Shown piece by piece: positions 1 to 4,842 of a stretch of 5,994 nt of DNA. Source of the stretch: JBFHDX01 sp041584475 (GTDB lineage Bacteria; Pseudomonadota; Alphaproteobacteria; UBA8366; JADFVY01); the NCBI GenBank assembly GCA_041584475.1, contig JBFHDX010000169.1, positions 1 to 5,994 on the forward strand. Reading direction: 5' to 3'. The notes below the pieces were generated by a model. The model had not been told where the DNA came from. It ran no database searches and saw nothing but the letters and a program-made list of their open reading frames with translations. Position 1 is the stretch's first letter; each line of letters begins with the position of its first letter. The position numbers and the translations under genes are program-made.

Positions 1-111
1 CAGCAGGAACACGCCGTCATCGAACCCGCGCTTCAGCCACGCCCCGTGGCCGTCCATGAACCGGCCGGCGTTGCCCTTGTTGGCCGAAAATCTGAGGAAG
101 ATGATGAACAT
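1..111 (-). CDS. YciI-like domain protein, N-terminal part (runs off left edge)
   Basis: The first 37 codons of a minus-strand gene are present and the reading frame is open to the window edge. The protein begins MFIIFLRFSANKGNAGRFM, followed by a His-containing stretch (H22) and DDGVFLL at 31–37. A short beta strand, a helix carrying a conserved His, then a D/G-V-F-L strand is the pattern at the start of YciI-family proteins. These are small (about 90–100 residue) ferredoxin-like-fold proteins of mostly unknown function, some related to muconolactone isomerase-like enzymes. A purine-rich GGGAG lies roughly 10 bases upstream of the ATG. The gene lies 42 bp downstream of rnd on the same strand, so co-transcription is plausible. 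The family call rests on 37 residues recognised by eye, so another dimeric alpha+beta barrel protein is possible. Confidence 0.7.
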   Translation of the reverse strand, partial: MFIIFLRFSANKGNAGRFMDGHGAWLKRGFDDGVFLL

Positions 112-146
112 CGGTTGGGGTCTCCCGCTACGGGGGAATTTCGGGT

Positions 147-163
147 GCTCGGCTCAGCCGAGC
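147..163. repeat. Short palindrome over the rnd stop codon
   Basis: GCTCGGCT and AGCCGAGC are perfect 8-bp inverted arms around a single C. They span the rnd stop (TGA, minus strand, 154–156). In RNA this would fold as a 6-bp stem with a 5-base loop. No T tract follows on the minus strand, so it is not a canonical terminator. It could be a weak attenuator or stabiliser between rnd and the YciI-like gene, or chance in GC-rich DNA. Confidence 0.35.
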
Positions 164-1317
164 TCGATCATGCGGATCTTCTTGCCGTCCGCAGCGAGGC
201 CCAGCCTGCCGTGCTTCAGCGCCAGCGCCTGCTCGCCGTAGATCTCGCGCCGCCAGCCGCGCAGCGCCGGCACGTCAGCCTCGTCGTCGGCGGCGATGCG
301 CTCGAGGTCGTCGCCCGAGGCGATCAGCCGCCCGGCGACGTTGGCCTGCTCGGCGACGTGCTTGAGCAGCACCTTGAGCAGGTCGGTCAGCGGCCCGAGC
401 CCGGGTGGCAGCCGCTCGGGGCGCGGCGGCGGCGCCGGCAGCGAGTGGGCCGGGCGCGCCAGCGCGTCCTCGATCGACTTGAGGATCGCCTGGCCCATCG
501 GCCCCTCCGCCGCCTTCACCGAGAGGCCGCGCGTGTGCGCCAGCGTCTCCGCGGTGCGCGGCGCGTGCGCCGCGATCTCCTGGATCGCCTCGTCGCGCAG
601 GATGCGGTTGCGCGGGATGTCGCGGCGCTGGGCCTCGCGCTCGCGCCACGCCGCCAGCTCGACGAGGATCGCGAGATAACGCTTGCCGCGCCCGCCGCGC
701 CCCTTGAGGCGGCGCCACGCCTCCTCCGGGTCGACGCGGTAGGTCTCGGGCGCCGTCAGCACCGCCATCTCCTCGTCGAGCCAGTGCGCGCGGCCCGTCG
801 TCTTCATGCGCCGGGCCAGCTTCTCGTAGACCGGACGCAGGTGCGTCACGTCGGCCAGCGCGTACTCGATCTGGCGCTCGGACAGCGGCCGGCGCGACCA
901 GTCGGTGAAGCGCGAGGCCTTGTCGATCGTCACCCCGATCGTCTTCGCCAGCAGGTTCTCGTAAGAGATCTGGTCGCCGTAGCCGCAGACCATCGCGGCG
1001 AGCTGCGTGTCGAACACCGGGTGCGGCACCTGGCCGGTGCGGTGGTAGAAGATCTCGAGGTCCTGGCGGCCGGCGTGGAAGACCTTGAGAACGCGCTCGT
1101 CGGCCATCAGCTCGTAGAGGGGCGCCAGGTCGAGTTTCTCGGCCAGCGTGTCGACCGTCGCCGCGTCCTTCGGCCCGGCCAGCTGCACCAGGCACAGCCT
1201 CGGCCAGAAGGTGTTCTCGCGCATGAACTCGGTGTCGACGGTGACGTAATCCGCCGTCGAGAGGCGGGCGCAGAGATCGGCGAGGGTCCGGGAATCGGTG
1301 ATCGGTTTGGGCGCCAT
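154..1317 (-). CDS. rnd: Ribonuclease D (3'-5' exoribonuclease)
   Basis: The 387-residue cytoplasmic protein has the expected RNase D length and layout: a DEDD exonuclease domain (about residues 5–175) followed by an HRDC domain (about 212–290) and a C-terminal helical region. Exo motif I is D28-T-E30 within VDTEFMRE. Motif II contains D86 in FHAGRQDLEIF. Motif III is Y152-A-L-A-D156, the DEDDy form with the catalytic Tyr. The four acidic residues that bind two metal ions are therefore intact. RNase D trims 3' ends of tRNA precursors and other small RNAs. I chose the ATG at 1315–1317 because homologous sequence begins there (MAPKPITDSRTLADLC); an in-frame extension to 1545 would be low-complexity and would cross into the aspS start. 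No clear Shine-Dalgarno sequence precedes it. The gene is divergent from aspS and heads toward the YciI-like gene. An inverted repeat covers its stop codon. Confidence 0.96.
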   Translation of the reverse strand: MAPKPITDSRTLADLCARLSTADYVTVDTEFMRENTFWPRLCLVQLAGPKDAATVDTLAEKLDLAPLYELMADERVLKVFHAGRQDLEIFYHRTGQVPHPVFDTQLAAMVCGYGDQISYENLLAKTIGVTIDKASRFTDWSRRPLSERQIEYALADVTHLRPVYEKLARRMKTTGRAHWLDEEMAVLTAPETYRVDPEEAWRRLKGRGGRGKRYLAILVELAAWREREAQRRDIPRNRILRDEAIQEIAAHAPRTAETLAHTRGLSVKAAEGPMGQAILKSIEDALARPAHSLPAPPPRPERLPPGLGPLTDLLKVLLKHVAEQANVAGRLIASGDDLERIAADDEADVPALRGWRREIYGEQALALKHGRLGLAADGKKIRMIELG

Positions 1318-1372
1318 CTGCGCGCGAGTGTTACACGGTTTCGCGCGGCCCCGGAAGCCGGAAATCCGGCAT

Positions 1373-1405
1373 GGTATCCGTGCGCCGAGTTCCGCGAGGG
1401 ATACC
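1373..1405. repeat. 7-bp inverted repeat in the rnd/aspS divergent intergenic region
   Basis: GGTATCC (1373–1379) and GGATACC (1399–1405) are perfect inverted arms with a 19-base spacer. The arms are 26 bp apart centre to centre, about two and a half helical turns. A nearby near-palindrome, GCCGGAAATCCGGC (1357–1370), lies closer to the rnd start. The position between two divergent genes would suit an operator, but no regulator family is recognised from the sequence. Confidence 0.3.
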
Positions 1406-1478
1406 GCGACGAGGCGATGCGCACGCCGCAGCCTTGAAGGGCCGGGCCGGGCCGGGCTGCCGCCCGCCATCCCCTCCC

Positions 1479-1507
1479 TTGACAAGACGCGCCGATCCAT
1501 GCCCTTT
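1479..1507 (+). promoter_or_regulatory. Possible sigma-70-type promoter of aspS
   Basis: A perfect TTGACA hexamer sits at 1479–1484, upstream of aspS. The position 17 bases downstream (1502–1507, CCCTTT) is a poor match to a -10 box, as is common in high-GC alphaproteobacterial promoters. If used, transcription would begin near 1513–1515 and leave a leader of about 30 bases before the ATG at 1544. That would rule out the upstream in-frame ATG at 1501. The assignment rests mainly on the -35 hexamer. Confidence 0.35.
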
Positions 1508-1543
1508 GCGCGCGGAATTCTGCACCGCGATCCGGGCCTCCCC

Positions 1544-3325
1544 ATGCACGACTACCGCACCCACACCTGCGGCGCGCTGCGCCCCGACCATGTCGGCGAG
1601 ACCGTCCGCCTGTCCGGCTGGGTCCATCGCAAGCGCGACCACGGCAACCTGATGTTCATCGATCTGCGCGACCATTACGGCATCAGCCAGGTCGTGCTCG
1701 ACGTCTCGAGCCGGATTTTCCCGGTCGCCGAAGCGCTGAGCAACGAGTCGGTGATCCGCGTCGACGGCAAGGTGGTGCGGCGCAGCGAGGAGACCGTCAA
1801 CCCCAAGCTCGCGACCGGCGAGGTCGAGGTGCAGGCGGCCGAGATCGCCGTGCTGTCGGCGGCCGAGCCGCTGCCGATGCCGGTCAACCAGGATGCCGGC
1901 TATCCCGAGGAGATCCGCCTGCGCCACCGCTATCTCGACCTGCGGCGCGAGGACATGCACCGCAACATCGTGCTGCGTTCGGGGATCATCGAGTCGATCC
2001 GCCGCCGCATGCGGGAACAGGGCTTCACCGAGTTCCAGACGCCGATCCTGACCGCGTCGTCGCCCGAGGGCGCCCGCGACTACCTGGTGCCGAGCCGCAT
2101 CCACGCCGGCAAGTTCTACGCGCTGCCGCAGGCGCCGCAGCAGTTCAAGCAGCTGCTGATGATCGCCGGCTTCGACCGCTATTTCCAGATCGCGCCCTGC
2201 TTCCGCGACGAGGACGCGCGCGCCGACCGCTCGCCGGGCGAGTTCTACCAGCTCGATTTCGAGATGTCGTTCGTCACCCAGGAGGACGTGTTCGCCGCGC
2301 TCGAGCCGGTGCTCGCCGGCGTGTTCGAGGAGTTCGGCGGCGGCCGCGCCGTGACCGCGCCGCCGTTCCCGCGCATCCCCTATCACGAGGCCATGGAGAG
2401 GTACGGCTCCGACAAGCCGGACCTGCGCAACCCGCTGCTGATCTCGGACGTCACCGAGGCCTTCCGCGGCTCGTCCTTCGGCCTCTTCGCGCGCGCCATC
2501 GCGGGCGGCTCGGTAGTGCGGGCGATCCCGGCGCCGGGCGCCGGCGCGCGGCCGCGCAGCTTCTTCGACAAGCTGAACGACTGGGCGCGGGGCGAGGGCG
2601 CCGGCGGACTCGGCTACATCATCTTCGAAGACGCCGGCGGCAAGGGGCCGATCGCCCGCAACCTCGATGCGGCGCGCATCGAAGCGGTCGCCGCGGCGAC
2701 CGGGGCGGAGCCGGGCGACGCCGTGTTCTTCGCCTGCGACAAGCCGGACAAGGCGGCGGCCTTCGCCGGAATCGTGCGCACGCGGCTCGGCAACGATCTC
2801 GAGCTGCTCGAGAAGGATGCCTTCCGGTTCTGCTGGATCGTCGACTTCCCGATGTTCGAGCTCGACGAGGCGACCGGCAAGGTCGAGTTCAGCCACAACC
2901 CGTTCTCGATGCCGCAGGGCGGGCTCGAGGCGCTGGAGACGATGGACCCGCTGGAGATCAAGGCGTACCAGTACGACATCGTCTGCAACGGCGTCGAGCT
3001 GTCGTCGGGCGCGATCCGCAACCATCTGCCCGAGATCATGTACAAGGCGTTCGCCATCGCCGGCTACGGGCCGGAGGTGGTGGAGAGCCGCTTCGGCGGC
3101 ATGCTGAGCGCGCTCAAGTTCGGGGCGCCGCCGCATGGCGGCTCGGCCCCGGGCATCGACCGCATCGTCATGCTGCTCGCCGACGAGCCGAACATCCGCG
3201 AGGTCGTCGCCTTCCCGATGACGCAGACCGCCGAGGACCTGATGATGCAGGCGCCGGCGCCGGTCGAGCCCGAGCGCCTGCGCGAGCTGCACATCCGCCT
3301 CGCGCCGCCGCCGAAGAAGGGCTGA
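1544..3325 (+). CDS. aspS: Aspartyl-tRNA synthetase (probably non-discriminating Asp/Asn type)
   Basis: The 593-residue class IIb synthetase charges tRNA-Asp with aspartate in the cytoplasm. Domains run in the bacterial order: an OB-fold anticodon-binding domain (about 1–110, with LSGWVHRKRDHGNLMFIDLRD), the class II catalytic core, an inserted GAD domain (about 310–430), and the rest of the core. Motif 2 is visible around F220-R-D-E-D224 and motif 3 as G537-I-D-R540 near the C-terminus; TPILTASSPEGARDYLVPSR lies near residues 166–185. H33 occupies the position of Leu30 in the E. coli enzyme. A His there is associated with relaxed enzymes that also make Asp-tRNA-Asn for the GatCAB amidotransferase. 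The start at MHDYRTHTCGALR matches the family; upstream ATGs at 1501 and 1298 would add unrelated residues. The gene is divergent from rnd, and no T-tract terminator follows it. Confidence 0.97.
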   Translation: MHDYRTHTCGALRPDHVGETVRLSGWVHRKRDHGNLMFIDLRDHYGISQVVLDVSSRIFPVAEALSNESVIRVDGKVVRRSEETVNPKLATGEVEVQAAEIAVLSAAEPLPMPVNQDAGYPEEIRLRHRYLDLRREDMHRNIVLRSGIIESIRRRMREQGFTEFQTPILTASSPEGARDYLVPSRIHAGKFYALPQAPQQFKQLLMIAGFDRYFQIAPCFRDEDARADRSPGEFYQLDFEMSFVTQEDVFAALEPVLAGVFEEFGGGRAVTAPPFPRIPYHEAMERYGSDKPDLRNPLLISDVTEAFRGSSFGLFARAIAGGSVVRAIPAPGAGARPRSFFDKLNDWARGEGAGGLGYIIFEDAGGKGPIARNLDAARIEAVAAATGAEPGDAVFFACDKPDKAAAFAGIVRTRLGNDLELLEKDAFRFCWIVDFPMFELDEATGKVEFSHNPFSMPQGGLEALETMDPLEIKAYQYDIVCNGVELSSGAIRNHLPEIMYKAFAIAGYGPEVVESRFGGMLSALKFGAPPHGGSAPGIDRIVMLLADEPNIREVVAFPMTQTAEDLMMQAPAPVEPERLRELHIRLAPPPKKG

Positions 3326-3381
3326 GCGGCCCGCACACTCCGCACAACCTTTCGTCCCTTTTAACGCCCGGCCGGGGCGGG

Positions 3382-3436
3382 GCCGGCGTCCGCGACCGGC
3401 CGCCCGCTACAACCCATTGCCGGCGTCCGCGACCGG
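3382..3436 (+). repeat. Exact 18-bp direct repeat, 37-bp period
   Basis: GCCGGCGTCCGCGACCGG occurs at 3382–3399 and again, without mismatch, at 3419–3436, separated by 19 bases. Only two copies are present. They lie between the aspS stop codon and the AT-rich island. Possible readings are a two-site protein-binding element, a short duplication, or the remains of an insertion boundary. Confidence 0.8.
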
Positions 3437-3453
3437 TCCGCATCCAGCCCCGA

Positions 3454-3498
3454 AGTAAAAATCCGCGCCGATATGGTTAATATAAAGTTAAAATCCGC
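3454..3498 (+). repeat. 13-bp near-direct repeat at the edge of the AT-rich island
   Basis: AGTAAAAATCCGC (3454–3466) and AGTTAAAATCCGC (3486–3498) agree at 12 of 13 positions and are 32 bp apart, about three helical turns. This spacing would put two bound proteins on the same face of the DNA. The first copy lies at the transition from GC-rich to AT-rich sequence. Confidence 0.55.
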
Positions 3499-3513
3499 CT
3501 CCAATATATTAAC
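3476..3513. repeat. 9-bp inverted repeat in the AT-rich island
   Basis: GTTAATATA (3476–3484) and TATATTAAC (3505–3513) are perfect inverted arms separated by 20 bases. The arms are 29 bp apart centre to centre. They could be half-sites for a dimeric regulator or form a weak AT-rich hairpin. Palindromes of this size are easier to obtain by chance in AT-rich DNA. Confidence 0.55.
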
Positions 3514-3527
3514 AAGAAGTTAATAGC

Positions 3528-3570
3528 CGAAAAATCGATACGAAAGAAGCATAAAATTAGATATTTTTCG
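3528..3570. repeat. 8-bp inverted repeat in the AT-rich island
   Basis: CGAAAAAT (3528–3535) and ATTTTTCG (3563–3570) are perfect inverted arms with a 27-base spacer. The second arm carries a run of five T, but the stem is too AT-rich and the loop too long for a convincing terminator of aspS. The A-tracts could instead bend DNA or attract an AT-preferring nucleoid protein. Confidence 0.45.
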
Positions 3571-3667
3571 CCTTATTCATAAAATGTCACTGTAATTAAA
3601 AGCGATATAACTTGCATTTTCGGCCCGTTAGCTATTGAATGGCCTTCGAAACGGGACAAAACATTAA

Positions 3668-4225
3668 ATGCAATCTTTCGCGTACATACGTTATTCGATA
3701 GCCGCCGGCCTGATGGTCATTTTAAGCGGCTGTTCCGTCTCGCCCGCCGTCGACGCCGTCTCGCTGACCGTCGACGGCGTCAGTTTCCTCGTCACCGGCA
3801 AGGGCATGACCGACCACGCGATCTCCGCGGCGTCCGGCCAGGATTGCGCGTGGTTCAGGGTGGTCAAGGGCCAGAGCCCCTGCGTGCCGCACGATGACGA
3901 TGTCGCCGGTGACCGCATGGTATTCGAGCTCGACGACTCGCCGTGGACCGAGAGCCGCGTCGTGCTGGCGGAGGAGGGCGACCCGCTCGCCGTCGGCGCG
4001 TCGGTCGCCACGCTCGTCGAGCCCCTCGGCGCGGCAGTCCGCGTCGAAGCGCGGTCCACCGCGATCTCCGCCGTGGCGGCGGACCGGCCGCTGGTCGGCG
4101 CCGCCGCGGACAAACCGGGCACCGCCCTGGAAACGGCCGCACTCGTCAAGCGCAAGCCGACGACCGGGGATGCGTTCCTGAGCCGCGCGACGCGGCTGTG
4201 GCTGCCGCCGGAGGCCGGCGAGTAA
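3668..4225 (+). CDS. Small putative lipoprotein, function unknown
   Basis: The 185-residue protein begins with a lipoprotein signal peptide: a short N-region with one Arg (R8), a hydrophobic stretch (about 10–18) and the lipobox L19-S-G-C22. Cys22 is the predicted lipidated residue. The +2 residue is Ser, which by the E. coli sorting rule would send it to the outer membrane. The mature part has a segment about 36–72 with the pattern G44-K45, D49-H50, S53, D59-C60, R64 and C72. I recall this GK..(T/A)DH..S....DC...R pattern from uncharacterised alphaproteobacterial lipoproteins. C60 and C72 are the only cysteines after C22 and could form a periplasmic disulfide. The C-terminal half is Ala/Val-rich without a recognised domain. 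GGGA lies 11 bases upstream of the ATG. The gene is isolated, with the AT-rich island before it and a strong terminator after it, which suggests a single-gene unit. Confidence 0.82.
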   Translation: MQSFAYIRYSIAAGLMVILSGCSVSPAVDAVSLTVDGVSFLVTGKGMTDHAISAASGQDCAWFRVVKGQSPCVPHDDDVAGDRMVFELDDSPWTESRVVLAEEGDPLAVGASVATLVEPLGAAVRVEARSTAISAVAADRPLVGAAADKPGTALETAALVKRKPTTGDAFLSRATRLWLPPEAGE

Positions 4226-4265
4226 AGCGCATCTCCCCATTCAGCAACGGTATCCGGACGGATGC

Positions 4266-4290
4266 ACGGCGGGCTTCGGCCCGCCGTTTC
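4266..4290 (+). terminator. Intrinsic terminator with UUCG tetraloop after the lipoprotein gene
   Basis: ACGGCGGGC (4266–4274) and GCCCGCCGT (4279–4287) form a perfect 9-bp stem closed by a TTCG tetraloop in the very stable C(UUCG)G context, followed by a short TTTC run. It starts about 40 bases after the lipoprotein stop codon. The hairpin is strong; the T tract is short, as is usual in high-GC genomes. Confidence 0.82.
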
Positions 4291-4367
4291 GCGTATTCGG
4301 GCGGCACGAACCCCCGGGGGCGATTGATCCCGCCGGCCGGTTGCGCTATCCGCAGGTAGCCCGTAAC

Positions 4368-4419
4368 GCCTGCCCGTCGACCGGGACCGGTGCCGCGGGC
4401 GGAGCGGCGGACGGCAGGC
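4368..4419 (+). other. Bulged dyad in the crcB leader
   Basis: GCCTGCCCGTC (4368–4378) can pair with GACGGCAGGC (4410–4419) as ten base pairs with one bulged C, enclosing 31 bases that contain ACCGG and CCGGT arms (4380–4391). It ends one base short of the Shine-Dalgarno sequence at 4420–4426. It could influence translation of the mini-ORF and crcB. I do not recognise it as a known riboswitch, and in GC-rich DNA such pairings can be fortuitous. Confidence 0.4.
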
Positions 4420-4426
4420 GGAGGAG
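4420..4426 (+). promoter_or_regulatory. Strong Shine-Dalgarno sequence of the mini-ORF before crcB
   Basis: GGAGGAG sits six bases before an ATG at 4433–4435, an ideal match and spacing. This is the best ribosome binding site in the window. It lies 35 bases upstream of the crcB start, too far to serve that start directly. crcB has its own weaker GGGGGA at 4450–4455. Confidence 0.7.
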
Positions 4427-4432
4427 TGCGCG

Positions 4433-4465
4433 ATGCGGCGCGGCGTGGCGGGGGACAATGCATGA
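4433..4465 (+). CDS. Possible 10-residue leader peptide, coupled to crcB
   Basis: An ATG preceded by GGAGGAG opens a 10-codon frame reading MRRGVAGDNA. Its TGA stop (4463–4465) overlaps the crcB ATG (4462–4464) as ATGA, the geometry of translational coupling. The peptide has no hydrophobic stretch, no run of a single amino acid and no recognised arrest motif. If translated, its role may simply be to deliver ribosomes to crcB. The alternative is a fortuitous ORF, with the strong Shine-Dalgarno sequence a relic or a standby site for crcB. The call depends on ribosome-site quality and overlap geometry, not on homology. Confidence 0.4.
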   Translation: MRRGVAGDNA

Positions 4466-4842
4466 GGGTGATTCTGGCGATCGCCGCGGGCGGCGCGCTC
4501 GGCGCCGTGGCGCGCCACTACATGACCCACCAGGTGGCGCTGCTCGCCGGCTCCGGATTTCCGTGGGGCACGCTGGCGGTCAACGTGCTGGGATCGTTCA
4601 TCATGGGCCTCCTCGTCGAGGCGATGGCGTTGTTCTGGTCGCCGGCGCTGGAGCTGCGCGCGTTCTTGGTCGTCGGCGTGCTCGGCGCCTTCACCACCTT
4701 TTCCACCTTCTCGCTCGACGTCGCGCTGCTCTATGAGCGTGGACAGCTCGCGGCGGCGGCAGCTTACGTCGCGGCCTCGGCGCTGCTCACGGTGCTGGCC
4801 CTGTTCGCGGGCCTGGCGGTGGTGCGGACGGCGGCGGCATGA
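4462..4842 (+). CDS. crcB: Fluoride ion channel CrcB/Fluc
   Basis: The 126-residue inner-membrane protein lets fluoride leave the cell; Fluc channels work as dual-topology dimers, and a single gene here implies a homodimer. Four hydrophobic segments are visible (about 3–19, 35–58, 65–84 and 96–122). Family motifs are present in order: G10-G-A-L-G-A-V-A-R18, then G36-T-L-A-V-N41-V-L-G-S, and G72-V-L-G75-A-F-T78-T-F80-S-T-F83. N41, G75, T78, F80 and F83 correspond, with a constant offset of two, to the pore Asn, sodium-site and Phe-box residues I recall from the Bordetella protein (N43, G77, T80, F82, F85). The more usual second Gly after G75 is Ala here. The start follows the family and has GGGGGA six bases upstream. 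The stop overlaps the next gene as ATGA. I see no fluoride riboswitch upstream. Confidence 0.95.
   Translation: MRVILAIAAGGALGAVARHYMTHQVALLAGSGFPWGTLAVNVLGSFIMGLLVEAMALFWSPALELRAFLVVGVLGAFTTFSTFSLDVALLYERGQLAAAAAYVAASALLTVLALFAGLAVVRTAAA

Larger units (their letters stand above)
3326..3667. other. 342-bp gene-free region with an AT-rich island
   Basis: I see no gene or RNA gene here. The first ~110 bp are GC-rich and hold an exact 18-bp direct repeat. From about 3450 composition drops sharply: I count 32 G or C in 120 bases over 3481–3600 (about 27%), against about 70% in the flanking genes. The AT-rich part contains two inverted repeats and a near-direct repeat, listed separately, and ends at the lipoprotein gene. 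It most likely contains that gene's promoter and 5' untranslated region. Several TATAAT-like hexamers occur (for example TATAAC at 3606–3611), but none pairs with a convincing -35 box, so I do not place a start site. Confidence 0.7.

Noticed and set aside
46..1437. Long plus-strand open frame antisense to rnd
   Set aside because: It is the complement of a clear RNase D gene; its translation is low-complexity Arg/Ala/Leu-rich without family features.
1298..1543. Upstream starts for aspS (ATG at 1298 or 1501)
   Set aside because: The added residues are not AspRS-like, the first would overlap the start of rnd, and the family N-terminus begins at the ATG at 1544.
1331..3292. Long minus-strand open frame (over 650 codons) antisense to aspS
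   Set aside because: It mirrors the aspS codons in high-GC DNA, is rich in Arg, Ala, His and Val with no domain, and aspS is unmistakable on the other strand.
3367..3386. Intrinsic terminator after aspS
   Set aside because: CCGGCC and GGCCGG can pair, but the stem is short, GC-rich repeats allow several registers, and no T tract follows.
3382..3436. CRISPR-like repeat pair
   Set aside because: Only two copies are present, the spacer is 19 bp, the repeat is shorter than usual for CRISPR, and no cas gene is in the window.
3450..3667. Chromosomal replication origin or plasmid-type iteron origin in the AT-rich island
   Set aside because: No DnaA-box cluster (TTATCCACA-like) and no multi-copy iterons are visible, and the flanking genes are not replication genes.
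4291..4461. Fluoride (crcB-type) riboswitch upstream of crcB
   Set aside because: The expected GG-GAUGG start, AAC-containing joining segment and final UGAUG-N-CCUAC block cannot be lined up in the leader; only scattered partial matches such as CGATTGA occur.
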